This document shows, one piece after another, positions 15,713 to 24,225 of a stretch of 47,316 bases of DNA. The translations under genes and the position numbers were made by a program. Within the stretch, counting starts at the first letter, position 1; each line of letters starts with the position of its first letter. This DNA comes from Flavobacteriales bacterium UBA3431 (GTDB lineage Bacteria > Bacteroidota > Bacteroidia > Flavobacteriales > Schleiferiaceae): positions 28,120 through 75,435 of the forward strand of contig DFSS01000045.1 of NCBI GenBank assembly GCA_002381225.1, given 5' to 3'. The notes below the pieces were generated by a model. That model did not search any database, was not told where the DNA came from, and saw only the letters and a list, made by a program, of their open reading frames with translations.

Positions 15713-17728
15713 TTACTCGTTGTTCTCCATTTCTTCCTTCAGACGAGCCAAGCTGTCCAAATCACCGAGGGTGGTTTTTTCTACGGCAGAGTTCACGGCG
15801 TTCACCGCAGCGGAACCGCCACCTTTGTTGCCACCGCCCTTGCCTTTCTTGCCACCGCCGTCATTGCTGTCAGCGACTTGCTTGAAAGTTTGGGTGTGCG
15901 ATACGAGGATGCGGCGGTTGTCACGATTGAATTCAATGACAACAAACTCCATCTTCTCGCCAACGGCCAAGTTTGAGCCGTCTTCTTTCGCTGCATGGCG
16001 CGCGGGGCAGTACGCCTCGAGCTCTTGGTCTGCAAACCACACATTGAAGCCTTTGTCTGCGGCAGCCTTCACCTCACCGGTGTGTGTGCTGCCCTCTTCG
16101 AAGACGGATGCGTAGCTATCCCAAGGGTTCTCAGAAACTTGCTTGTGTCCAAGGCTCAAACGGCGGTTCTCCACATCGATGTCCAACACTTGTACTTCAA
16201 GCTCCGCACCGACCGAGGTAAACTCGGAAGGATGCTTCACCTTCTTGGTCCAAGAGAGGTCGGAAATGTGCACGAGGCCGTCGATGCCTTCCTCCAACTC
16301 AAGGAATACACCAAAGTTGGTGAAGTTGCGCACCTTGCCCGTGTGGGTAGAGCCCACAGGGTACTTGGTGGTGATCTCCGACCAGGGGTCTGGCGTCATT
16401 TGCTTGACACCGAGAGACATCTTGCGCTCTTCACGGTCGATGCTCAATACGACCGCTTCTACGGCATCACCTGCTTTGTAGAAGTCGTTGGCAGAACGGA
16501 GGTGTGAACCCCAGCTCATTTCAGAAACGTGGATCAAGCCTTCAACACCGGGAGCAACTTCCACAAAGGCACCGTAATCCGCCAAAACGACGACTTTACC
16601 CTTGATCTTGTCACCTGCCGCGATGCTGGCGTCCAAAGCGTCCCATGGATGGGGGAACAACTGCTTAAGACCCAATTGAATGCGAGTCTTCGCCTCATCG
16701 AAGTCCAAAATAACGACATTGATCTTCTGATCGAGCTCCACCACTTCTGAAGGATGGTTGATGCGGCTCCAAGACAAGTCGGTGATGTGCACCAAACCGT
16801 CAACGCCACCCAAATCGATGAACACCCCATAGCTGGTGATGTTCTTGACCACGCCCTCTAGGACTTGGCCTTTTTCGAGTTGGCCAATGATCTTGCGCTT
16901 CTGCTCTTCGAGATCGGCTTCGATCAATGCTTTGTGCGAAACAACGACGTTCTTGAATTCGTGGTTGATCTTGACGATCTTGAATTCCATGGTCTTATCG
17001 ACGTAGATGTCGTAGTCGCGGATGGGCTTCACGTCAATTTGTGATCCAGGCAAGAAGGCTTCCAAACCGAAAACGTCCACGATCATACCGCCTTTGGTGC
17101 GGCACTTCACGTAACCTTGTACGATTTCTTCTGCTTCGAATGCCTCGTTCACACGATCCCACGCTTTGATAGAACGAGCTTTGCGGTGAGACAGAACCAA
17201 TTGGCCCAATTTGTCTTCCTGCTTGTCTACCAAAACCTCCACGGAATCGCCCGCTTTGAGGTCTGGGTTGTAACGGAATTCGTTCAATGAAACGACGCCT
17301 TCAGACTTGGAACCGATGTCGATGATGACATCGCGGTCTGACATGCTGATGACCTTGCCGGTCACGACTTGGTGCTCCACGGACGTAACGAGGGTGTCCT
17401 CGTACATTTTCTCCATGGCCAAGGCCGCTTCAGATTTTTCTTTGTTGCCTGACTCGTAAGCATCCCAATCAAAGGGAGTCTCTTCTTCGTCGGCTTCCAA
17501 AACGAGCTCTTCGTCGTCTCCCTCCTCGAATTCAGACACCTCGGCAACCACTTCTTTCTTGGTGGCGCGCTTGGGAGCTTTCTTCTCGGCTACGGGAGCT
17601 TCTTCCACCACAGCAACTTCCTCCACAGCGGCTTCCGCCTCTACTGCAGGGGTTTCTGTGACTTCGGGAGCGATTTCGGGGGTGTTCAGCTCTTCGGCTT
17701 GAACTTCAGGCTTGGTCGATTTGGCCAT
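15713..17728 (-). CDS. rpsA: 30S ribosomal protein S1
   Basis: This 671-residue RNA-binding protein has six S1 (OB-fold) repeats beginning near residues 118, 200, 285, 372, 458 and 545. The central copies carry the typical YGVFIDLGGVDGLVHITDLSW pattern. It is ~110 residues longer than E. coli S1. The first ~100 residues are Ala/Glu/Lys-rich and disordered, and the end is a Gly/Lys segment followed by an acidic helix. S1 matters for mRNA recruitment in a lineage that mostly lacks Shine-Dalgarno pairing; whether the tails contribute is unknown. The ~150-nt leader holds a terminator-like hairpin and a second 9-bp hairpin. Confidence 0.95.
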   Translation of the reverse strand: MAKSTKPEVQAEELNTPEIAPEVTETPAVEAEAAVEEVAVVEEAPVAEKKAPKRATKKEVVAEVSEFEEGDDEELVLEADEEETPFDWDAYESGNKEKSEAALAMEKMYEDTLVTSVEHQVVTGKVISMSDRDVIIDIGSKSEGVVSLNEFRYNPDLKAGDSVEVLVDKQEDKLGQLVLSHRKARSIKAWDRVNEAFEAEEIVQGYVKCRTKGGMIVDVFGLEAFLPGSQIDVKPIRDYDIYVDKTMEFKIVKINHEFKNVVVSHKALIEADLEEQKRKIIGQLEKGQVLEGVVKNITSYGVFIDLGGVDGLVHITDLSWSRINHPSEVVELDQKINVVILDFDEAKTRIQLGLKQLFPHPWDALDASIAAGDKIKGKVVVLADYGAFVEVAPGVEGLIHVSEMSWGSHLRSANDFYKAGDAVEAVVLSIDREERKMSLGVKQMTPDPWSEITTKYPVGSTHTGKVRNFTNFGVFLELEEGIDGLVHISDLSWTKKVKHPSEFTSVGAELEVQVLDIDVENRRLSLGHKQVSENPWDSYASVFEEGSTHTGEVKAAADKGFNVWFADQELEAYCPARHAAKEDGSNLAVGEKMEFVVIEFNRDNRRILVSHTQTFKQVADSNDGGGKKGKGGGNKGGGSAAVNAVNSAVEKTTLGDLDSLARLKEEMENNE

Positions 17729-17745
17729 GCGCTAGGGTACTTGTA

Positions 17746-17781
17746 TTTCGTTGGTCTTGCAGGCTTCAGCGCCCAACGAAA
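17746..17781 (-). promoter_or_regulatory. rpsA leader hairpin
   Basis: A 9-bp perfect inverted repeat, TTTCGTTGG/CCAACGAAA (17746-17754 with 17773-17781), lies 18-54 nt upstream of the rpsA start. Its loop (GCAGGC at 17759-17764 and GCGCCC at 17769-17774) is complementary to GGGCGCCTGC in the loop of the upstream terminator hairpin (17807-17816), allowing a kissing or alternative structure. A regulatory role is inference. Confidence 0.5.
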
Positions 17782-17787
17782 GGGATC

Positions 17788-17841
17788 AAAAAAAAGCAGT
17801 CCTTTTGGGCGCCTGCAAAAACGCTTTCCAAAAAGGACTGC
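17788..17841 (-). terminator. Intrinsic terminator after gltA / in rpsA leader
   Basis: An 11-bp perfect stem, GCAGTCCTTTT with AAAAGGACTGC (17796-17806 with 17831-17841), is followed in the minus direction by eight U. It can end gltA transcripts. Its 5-prime arm starts inside the putative rpsA -7 box, so transcripts begun at that box would lack part of the stem. Confidence 0.8.
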
Positions 17842-17848
17842 AAAAATA
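17841..17848 (-). promoter_or_regulatory. -7 box candidate of rpsA (TATTTTTG)
   Basis: This is an exact TAnnTTTG match on the minus strand, 32 nt beyond the gltA stop. Expected initiation would be a few bases later, near 17836-17838, inside the left arm of the terminator hairpin. It is the only perfect box between gltA and rpsA. Confidence 0.5.
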
Positions 17849-17879
17849 GGGTAAAATCTTGATTTACAAAGGAAATATC

Positions 17880-19184
17880 CTATGCTTCAAAGCGCTTTTT
17901 AAGCAATTCCGTGGTGGTTGAACCTGGACGCTCCAGGGGCATCGCCAAAGCGCGGTCCCAAATGAGGTTCGTCAAGGTGCCAATCGCCCGAGATACGCCA
18001 AACAACACGGTGTAGAAATCGTATTCTACCAGACCGTAATGCATAAGGAGCTGACCGGAATGCGCATCCACATTTGGCCAGGGATTTTTCACCTTGCCTG
18101 TCGCCTCCAAAATGCCTGGCACGACGTCATAAATGTTGGAAATCACTTGGAACAAGGGGTCCTCGGGCATATGCTTCATAGCAAACTCACGCTGTGCCGT
18201 ATAACGGGGATCCGTTTTACGCAAAACCGCGTGCCCAAAACCTGGAATCACCTTGCCTCCTGCTAAGGTTTCTTGGCAGTACTGCGCAATCTCCTCTTTG
18301 GTGGGGGTTTCGGAACCGATGGCCTCCTTCATCTCCAGCGTCCATTTGATCACCTCTTGGTTGGCCAAGCCGTGCAAGGGGCCCGCCAAACCATTCATAC
18401 CCGCTGCAAAGCTCTGGTACGCATCCGACAAAGCCGAGCCCACCAAATGCACCGTATGCGCTGAGACGTTGCCTCCTTCGTGGTCCGAGTGGATGGTCAT
18501 GTACAAACGCATGAGCTCACGGAACTCCTCGTTGTCGTAGCCCAGCATGTGCGCAAAATTGCCCGCCCAGTCCAACTTGGTATCCGGCTCAATGTGCTCG
18601 CCATTCTTGTAGGCGCGGCGGTAGATGTACGCTGCAATCCGAGGAAGGCGCGCAATCAAGTTCATCGCGTCTTCATAGGTCGTCTCCCAGTACTCCGACT
18701 TGGGGACGCCATTGGCATAGGCCTTGGCGAATTCACTTTCCGTACGCAGAGCCATGATCGCAACGACGAATTGCGTCATCGGGTGGGTATAGCTTGGCAA
18801 GGCATCGATGGTCTTGAAAACGTGAGGCGGAACGATCGCTCGGCGCGCCCAGTTATTGCTGACACGGCGCACATCGTCGTCCGTCGGCAACTCATTCATC
18901 AAGATCAGGTAGAACAAACCTTCCGGAAGAGGCTCCTGACCACCTGGGTAGGCAGGAAGCAACTTCTGCAATTCGGGGATGCTGTAGCCTCGGAAACGAA
19001 TACCTTCCTCTGCGTCCAGCTTGCTGGTTTCGCAGATCAAGGCCGGCATGCCGCGCATGCCTTGGTAAATCTGGCTCACTTTAATTTCTCCAAGCACCTT
19101 CTCCCCGTGTTCAGCGAGAAAGGCTTTGATTTCCGCTTGCGCGGCAGGAATTTTCGAAGCAAAATGCTCTTGAATACGATCCAT
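17880..19184 (-). CDS. gltA: Citrate synthase, eukaryotic/mitochondrial-like type
   Basis: This 434-residue enzyme condenses acetyl-CoA and oxaloacetate to citrate, the entry to the TCA cycle. Catalytic residues His271 (GPLHGLANQEV), His318 (PGFGHAVLR) and Asp373 (NVDAHSG) match mitochondrial His274, His320 and Asp375. Several long motifs are close to animal mitochondrial synthase: YQGMRGM...CETSKLD, GIRFRGYSIPE, RLYMTIHSDHEGGN and RKTDPRY. It therefore belongs to the single-type eukaryote-like clade rather than the NADH-sensitive type II enzyme of E. coli. It lies 8 nt after eno, in a carA-eno-gltA run. Confidence 0.95.
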   Translation of the reverse strand: MDRIQEHFASKIPAAQAEIKAFLAEHGEKVLGEIKVSQIYQGMRGMPALICETSKLDAEEGIRFRGYSIPELQKLLPAYPGGQEPLPEGLFYLILMNELPTDDDVRRVSNNWARRAIVPPHVFKTIDALPSYTHPMTQFVVAIMALRTESEFAKAYANGVPKSEYWETTYEDAMNLIARLPRIAAYIYRRAYKNGEHIEPDTKLDWAGNFAHMLGYDNEEFRELMRLYMTIHSDHEGGNVSAHTVHLVGSALSDAYQSFAAGMNGLAGPLHGLANQEVIKWTLEMKEAIGSETPTKEEIAQYCQETLAGGKVIPGFGHAVLRKTDPRYTAQREFAMKHMPEDPLFQVISNIYDVVPGILEATGKVKNPWPNVDAHSGQLLMHYGLVEYDFYTVLFGVSRAIGTLTNLIWDRALAMPLERPGSTTTELLKKRFEA

Positions 19185-19192
19185 CAGAAGGG

Positions 19193-20473
19193 TTATTTGA
19201 AGTTTTTACCGTTAAAAACGGCGGTATCGCCCAGCATTTCTTCAATGCGGAGCAATTGGTTGTATTTAGCCATGCGATCCGAGCGTGAGGCGGAACCCGT
19301 TTTGATTTGGCCCGTGTTCAAGGCCACGGCCAAATCCGCGATCGTCGAATCCTCGGTTTCGCCAGAGCGGTGGCTCATGATGCATGTCATGCCATTGCGC
19401 TGAGCTTTCTGGACCGTGGTAACGGTCTCGGTCAAGGTGCCAATTTGATTGACTTTAATCAAAATGGAATTGGCTGATCCCTCGCGGATGCCACGCTCTA
19501 CGCGCTTCACATTCGTCACGAACAAATCATCCCCCACCAACTGGGTGGTATGACCAATCGAGGCGTTCAAAGCGGCCCAACCTGCCCAATCGTCTTCGGC
19601 CAAGCCGTCTTCGATGGACAAAATGGGATACTTCTTGGACCAATCGGTCCAATATGCAACGACCTCATCCGTGGTCATGGATTTCTTGGAGCTCTTATGG
19701 AAGGTGTACAGCCCGGTTTTCTCGTCGTACAGCTCGGTCATGGCCGCATCCATGGCAATGTATACATCCTCACCCGGAGTGTAGCCCGCTTTTTCAATGG
19801 ACTTTAGTACGATTTCAATCGCCTCTTCATTGCTCTGGATATTGGGGGCAAAGCCGCCCTCATCGCCCACGTTGGTACTGTATCCCTTGCTCTTCAACAC
19901 CGACTTGAGATGGTGGAAGATTTCGGTTCCCATGCGCAAGGATTCACTGAATGTCTCAGCCCCAACAGGCATCACCATAAATTCCTGAAAATCAATCGCG
20001 TTGTCCGCATGCGCACCCCCATTGAGGATGTTCATCATTGGAACGGGCAGGGTGCGGGCAGTGACCCCGCCTACATATTGAAAAAGGGGCAAGTTGGTCG
20101 CCTGAGCGGCGGCGCGTGCTCCGGCCAAGCTCACCGCAAGGATGGCATTCGCTCCGAGTTTTGCTTTATTGTGCGTGCCATCGGCATCGAGCATTGAGGC
20201 ATCAAGCTCGGCTTGGTCTGTGACCTCCAGGCCGACAACCGCTTCGGCCAAAATCGTGTTCACATTGTCGACGGCCTGAAGCACGCCCTTTCCGAGGTAC
20301 ACGCTTTCATCCCCGTCGCGCAGTTCTACCGCCTCGTGAGCGCCGGTGGAAGCACCCGAGGGAACGGCAGCACGGCCGAAGGAGCCGTCTTCACAATAGA
20401 CTTCCGCTTCGACAGTCGGGTTGCCGCGTGAGTCAAGAATTTGACGGGCATGGATAGAGGTAATAATGGGCAT
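19193..20473 (-). CDS. eno: Enolase
   Basis: This 426-residue enzyme converts 2-phosphoglycerate to phosphoenolpyruvate with Mg2+. Family motifs are present: ARQILDSRGNPTVE at the N-terminus, NGGAHADN, DEGGFAPN, SIEDGLAEDDW (metal ligand region), GDDLFVTN, ILIKVNQIGTL and SHRSGETEDSTIAD (catalytic lysine/serine loop). Length is typical. It lies 10 nt after carA and 8 nt before gltA, so it is probably part of one transcript, although an internal promoter within carA cannot be excluded. Confidence 0.97.
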   Translation of the reverse strand: MPIITSIHARQILDSRGNPTVEAEVYCEDGSFGRAAVPSGASTGAHEAVELRDGDESVYLGKGVLQAVDNVNTILAEAVVGLEVTDQAELDASMLDADGTHNKAKLGANAILAVSLAGARAAAQATNLPLFQYVGGVTARTLPVPMMNILNGGAHADNAIDFQEFMVMPVGAETFSESLRMGTEIFHHLKSVLKSKGYSTNVGDEGGFAPNIQSNEEAIEIVLKSIEKAGYTPGEDVYIAMDAAMTELYDEKTGLYTFHKSSKKSMTTDEVVAYWTDWSKKYPILSIEDGLAEDDWAGWAALNASIGHTTQLVGDDLFVTNVKRVERGIREGSANSILIKVNQIGTLTETVTTVQKAQRNGMTCIMSHRSGETEDSTIADLAVALNTGQIKTGSASRSDRMAKYNQLLRIEEMLGDTAVFNGKNFK

Positions 20474-20483
20474 AGGGCAAAAA

Positions 20484-21575
20484 TTAGGTGTTCATTAATG
20501 CAACAAATTCATCAAAGAGGTAGCGTGAGTCATGGGGACCCGGAGAAGCTTCCGGGTGGTATTGCACACTGAATACGGGCACATCTGTGCGGCGAATGCC
20601 CGCCACGGTGCCATCATTCAGGTGCACATGGGTCAATTCAATTTGGGGATGTGCTTCCACGTCTTCCATCGACACGGCAAACCCGTGGTTTTGTGACGTA
20701 ATCTCCCCTTTTCCTGTGCGGAGGTTCTTCACCGGGTGGTTGATACCCCGATGGCCGTTGTGCATTTTGTAGGTCTTCATTCCGGAAGCCAAGGCAATCA
20801 TCTGGTGTCCGAGGCAAATGCCAAAAGTGGGTTTGCCCGAATCAACCATTTTCTTGGCCACATCGATGACGGCTGGCGAAGCAGCCGGGTCCCCTGGTCC
20901 ATTCGACAAGAAATAGCCATCTGCGCCCGAAGCCGCCAAGGTTTCGAAAGGTGTATTGTAAGGGTAGACCGTTACCTCGCAGCCTGCTTGGGCTAAGCAA
21001 CGAAGAATGTTCTTCTTCATACCCAAGTCCAACGCAGCGACCTTCTTCGGCGCATCCGAAGCACCGTAAGTGTAGATTTCTTTGGTGCTCACCACGGAAC
21101 ACAGCTCCAAACCCTCCATGGAGGGCGTCGCTTGCAAGGCAGCCTGCAACTCTTCCATGCGGTCCACCTCGGTGCTGATGACCGCGTTCATGGCCCCATT
21201 GTCTCGGATATGACGAACCAGGGCGCGCGTATCGACATCTGCAATGGCCACGATTTTTTGTTCTGCAAAGAAGTCCTTGAGGGTCTTGCCTTTGGCGCGA
21301 GGGCGTGTTTGGATCTCGCTGAAATTGCGCACGACCAAGCCCGCGATTTGAACCTGGGCATTTTCAGACTCCCCTTCAGTCACCCCGTAGTTCCCGATGT
21401 GGGCGGTAGCGGTAACCATAATTTGGCCCCTGTAACTAGGGTCTGTAAAAATCTCTTGGTATCCTGTCATTCCGGTATTGAAGCAAATTTCCCCTGTGGC
21501 GGTCCCCTCTAAACCGGTGGAACGACCATGAAACAGGGTGCCGTCTTGGAGTAGTACAAATGCTTTCAAACTCAT
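20484..21575 (-). CDS. carA: Carbamoyl-phosphate synthase, small (glutaminase) subunit
   Basis: This 363-residue protein hydrolyses glutamine and passes ammonia to CarB for carbamoyl phosphate used in pyrimidine and arginine synthesis. The class I amidotransferase triad is Cys254 (GICLGHQ), His340 and Glu342 (YHPEASPGPHD). The N-terminal small-subunit domain has CFNTGMTGYQEIFTDPSY. carB is not adjacent. The start at 21575 fits the family; an in-frame ATG at 21599 would add eight residues and start right at the rplQ terminator U tract. The GCATTTG just before ATG 21575 might be a degenerate -7 box, giving a leaderless message. Confidence 0.94.
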   Translation of the reverse strand: MSLKAFVLLQDGTLFHGRSTGLEGTATGEICFNTGMTGYQEIFTDPSYRGQIMVTATAHIGNYGVTEGESENAQVQIAGLVVRNFSEIQTRPRAKGKTLKDFFAEQKIVAIADVDTRALVRHIRDNGAMNAVISTEVDRMEELQAALQATPSMEGLELCSVVSTKEIYTYGASDAPKKVAALDLGMKKNILRCLAQAGCEVTVYPYNTPFETLAASGADGYFLSNGPGDPAASPAVIDVAKKMVDSGKPTFGICLGHQMIALASGMKTYKMHNGHRGINHPVKNLRTGKGEITSQNHGFAVSMEDVEAHPQIELTHVHLNDGTVAGIRRTDVPVFSVQYHPEASPGPHDSRYLFDEFVALMNT

Positions 21576-21599
21576 ATACAAATGCTTAGGACTAGACAT

Positions 21600-21630
21600 A
21601 AAAAAAGGATAAGGGAAACCCTTATCCTTT
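21600..21630 (-). terminator. Intrinsic terminator of the ribosomal protein operon
   Basis: A perfect 12-bp stem, AAAGGATAAGGG/CCCTTATCCTTT with an AAA loop, is followed in the minus direction by a run of seven T, 34 nt beyond the rplQ stop. It is the only clear terminator between rpsL and carA. Confidence 0.9.
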
Positions 21631-21663
21631 GCAAGTTAGCAGAGATTTCACGCGTATGCTTGA

Positions 21664-22185
21664 TTATTCTGCTTCGTTTTCGTTGTTCTCCGCGGGAGCT
21701 TCTGCCGCCGCTTCAGGCGCCTCTTCGACGAGGGCTTCAGGGGCAGCCACCTCTGCAGCAGGTGCAGCGGCCTTCTTGCTACGACGGGTGGTCTTCTTCA
21801 CTTCTTTCTTCTCGTTTCCGTAGATATCATTGAAGTCAACCAATTCGATCATGCACATTTCTGCGTTGTCACCCAGACGGTTGCCCGTCTTGATGATACG
21901 GGTATAGCCACCGGGACGGTCACCTACCTTCACCGCTACCTCACGGAATAATTCCGTAACGGCCACCTTATCCTGCAGGTAACTGAATACCATACGACGG
22001 TTGTGGGTGCTATCGACTTTTGAACGGGTAACAAGTGGCTCAACGAATTTCTTCAATTCCTTCGCCTTGGCTACCGTGGTGTTGATGCGCTTATGGGTAA
22101 TCAACGAGCTCGCCATATTGCTAAGCATCGCCTTTCGGTGCGAAGCCGTGCGGCCCAAGTGATTAAATTTCTTGCCGTGTCTCAT
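21664..22185 (-). CDS. rplQ: 50S ribosomal protein L17
   Basis: The L17 core (about residues 1-120) is standard, starting MRHGKKFNHLGRTASHRKAM and including RGDRPGGYTRI-type sequence (VKVGDRPGGYTRI). Beyond it is a ~50-residue low-complexity Ala/Glu/Pro tail after a basic KKTTRRSKK stretch, making 173 residues versus ~127 in E. coli. Such tails occur in Bacteroidota. It is the last gene of the operon, 6 nt after rpoA. Confidence 0.96.
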   Translation of the reverse strand: MRHGKKFNHLGRTASHRKAMLSNMASSLITHKRINTTVAKAKELKKFVEPLVTRSKVDSTHNRRMVFSYLQDKVAVTELFREVAVKVGDRPGGYTRIIKTGNRLGDNAEMCMIELVDFNDIYGNEKKEVKKTTRRSKKAAAPAAEVAAPEALVEEAPEAAAEAPAENNENEAE

Positions 22186-22191
22186 TGCAAA

Positions 22192-23184
22192 TTATTCCTT
22201 ATCCAGTTTGTATTTGGCGGTATCCATTCCGAAAGAAAGACCCAAGTGCGCGACCAAGTCTTCCAATTCCGTCAATGACTTCTTACCAAAGTTGCGGAAC
22301 TTCATGAGGTCTGCCTTCGTGTAGGACACGAGGTCAGCCACTGTCTCGACCTCAGCTGCCTTCAAGCAGTTCAAGGCACGGACGCTGAGTTCCAATTCAG
22401 TCAATGGCTTCAAGAGGAGCTTGCGCATCTCCATCACCTCTTCGTCGTAGCTCTCTACTTCTTGCACAGGCTCCGAATCCGGAATCATGCGCTCATCCGT
22501 GAAGAGCAGGAAGTGCTGAATCAAAATTTGAGCGGCATCGGTCAACGCGTCTTGAGGGGCGATGCTACCGTCCGTTTGGATCTCCATGATCAACTTTTCA
22601 AAGTCGGTCTTTTGCTCCACACGGAAGTTTTCGATGCTGTAGTTTACATTCTTGATGGGCGTGTAGATGGCGTCCAAGGCGATGGTACCCAACAGGGCAT
22701 CCACCTTCTTGTTCTCCTCTGCCGGCACATAGCCGCGGCCTTTCTCGATGGTCAACTCCATGTCAAACTTCACCGAAGCATCCATGTGGCAGATCACCAT
22801 ATCAGGGTTCAACACCTGGTAGTTCGCCATGAAGGCGCCTAAATCACCTGCTGTCAATTGGTCCTTGCCTGTGAGGCTCACCTTAACGGTTTCCGCATCG
22901 GCTGAATCAATTTGACGCTTCAAGCGAACTTGCTTGAGGTTCAGGACAATCTCGGTGACGTCTTCGACGACTCCTTTCATGGTGGAGAATTCGTGCTCCA
23001 CGCCCGCAATGCGAACCGAAGTGAATGCAAAACCCTCCAAAGAGTTCAACAACACGCGGCGCAGGGCGTTTCCTACCGTCAAACCATAGCCAGGCTCCAA
23101 CGGACGGAACTCAAACTGTCCGTGCGTGTCAGTGGTGGTATTAACGATAACCTTTTCGGGCTTTTGGAATTGAAGGATAGCCAT
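22192..23184 (-). CDS. rpoA: DNA-directed RNA polymerase subunit alpha
   Basis: This 330-residue protein nucleates polymerase assembly through its N-terminal domain (about 1-225, with FRPLEPGYGLTVGNALRRVLL and LEGFAFTSVRI). It contacts DNA and activators through the C-terminal domain (about 250-315, LELSVRALNCLKAAEVETV and KFRNFGKKSLTELEDLV). The helix-hairpin-helix Arg/Asn determinants of the CTD are recognisable. It sits between rpsD and rplQ as in other bacteria. Confidence 0.97.
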   Translation of the reverse strand: MAILQFQKPEKVIVNTTTDTHGQFEFRPLEPGYGLTVGNALRRVLLNSLEGFAFTSVRIAGVEHEFSTMKGVVEDVTEIVLNLKQVRLKRQIDSADAETVKVSLTGKDQLTAGDLGAFMANYQVLNPDMVICHMDASVKFDMELTIEKGRGYVPAEENKKVDALLGTIALDAIYTPIKNVNYSIENFRVEQKTDFEKLIMEIQTDGSIAPQDALTDAAQILIQHFLLFTDERMIPDSEPVQEVESYDEEVMEMRKLLLKPLTELELSVRALNCLKAAEVETVADLVSYTKADLMKFRNFGKKSLTELEDLVAHLGLSFGMDTAKYKLDKE

Positions 23185-23187
23185 AGC

Positions 23188-23796
23188 TTATTTCGAGTAG
23201 AGTTCGACAATCAGTTGCTCCTTAATGTTCTCAGGAATCATGTCACGTGTGGGCACGCTCATGAAGGTTCCTGTCATGGTCGCATCGTTCCAAGTGACCC
23301 AGCCATATTGGCTAGAACTGCCACCAGACAACGCTGCTGTGATAACCTCGAGGGTTTTGGACTTCTCACGCACAGAGACCACATCTCCGGGCTTTACTTG
23401 GTACGAAGGAATGTTCAAAACATCCCCATTCACCGTAATGTGGCGGTGAGAAACCAATTGACGAGCACCGCGACGTGTGGGCGCAATACCCATGCGGTAT
23501 ACGACGTTGTCCAAGCGGCTTTCGCACAACTGGAGCAATACTTCACCGGTCACACCCTTTGAACGCGAAGCGCGGTCAAATAAGATGCGGAACTGACGCT
23601 CCAAAATACCGTAAGTGTACTTCGCCTTCTGCTTTTCAGCGAGCTGAACAGAGTATTCAGATTTTTTTCCGCGCTTGCGCTGGAAGCCATGTTGTCCAGG
23701 AGGATAGTTGCGCTTTTCTAATGCGCGATCCGGGCCAAAAATGGGCTCACCAAAGCGGCGTGCAATCTTCGTAAGGGGACCTCTATAACGTGCCAT
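23188..23796 (-). CDS. rpsD: 30S ribosomal protein S4
   Basis: This 202-residue primary 16S-binding protein has MARYRGPLTKIARRFGEPIFG at the start, the NYPPGQHG motif and the S4 RNA-binding domain (about 90-155, LCESRLDNVVYRMGIAPTRRGARQLVSHRHI). It lacks the N-terminal zinc-binding cysteine cluster of some S4 proteins. In E. coli S4 represses the alpha operon; no equivalent RNA structure was recognised here. Confidence 0.97.
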   Translation of the reverse strand: MARYRGPLTKIARRFGEPIFGPDRALEKRNYPPGQHGFQRKRGKKSEYSVQLAEKQKAKYTYGILERQFRILFDRASRSKGVTGEVLLQLCESRLDNVVYRMGIAPTRRGARQLVSHRHITVNGDVLNIPSYQVKPGDVVSVREKSKTLEVITAALSGGSSSQYGWVTWNDATMTGTFMSVPTRDMIPENIKEQLIVELYSK

Positions 23797-23816
23797 TTCT
23801 TTCTGTCAATTAAAAA

Positions 23817-24215
23817 TTATACGCGACGGCGTTTGGGGGGACGGCAACCGTTGTGGGGAATCGGCGTGATATCCACAATTTCCGTGACTTCAATGCCTGA
23901 GTTGTTCAAGCTACGGATCGCGCTCTCGCGGCCGTTACCTGGACCCTTGACATAGACTTTCACTTTGCGAAGGCCCGCTTCTACCGCTACTCCTGCAGCG
24001 TTCTCCGCAGCCATTTGAGCCGCGTAGGGCGTGTTCTTCTTGGAACCACGGAAGCCCATCTTGCCCGCAGAGGACCAAGAAATGACTTGACCCTGGGTGT
24101 TGGTCAGTGCAATGATGATGTTGTTAAAGGTGGAGGTCACGTGAGCTTCTCCCACGGCTTCCACTTTAACCTTGCGCTTTTTCGTCGTCTTCGTCGACTT
24201 GGTAGACTTAGCCAT
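23817..24215 (-). CDS. rpsK: 30S ribosomal protein S11
   Basis: This 132-residue platform protein has a lysine/threonine-rich N-terminus, then NNIIIALTNTQGQVISWSSAG, GFRGSKKNTPYAAQ and the conserved end DITPIPHNGCRPPKRRRV. The gap to rpsM upstream is 10 nt. Confidence 0.97.
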   Translation of the reverse strand: MAKSTKSTKTTKKRKVKVEAVGEAHVTSTFNNIIIALTNTQGQVISWSSAGKMGFRGSKKNTPYAAQMAAENAAGVAVEAGLRKVKVYVKGPGNGRESAIRSLNNSGIEVTEIVDITPIPHNGCRPPKRRRV

Positions 24216-24225
24216 CAGTTATGGA

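Noticed and set aside
18480..19403. 307-codon plus-strand frame spanning antisense gltA and the end of eno
   Set aside because: It crosses two well-supported minus-strand genes, and its translation has no family features; it is a codon-bias shadow.
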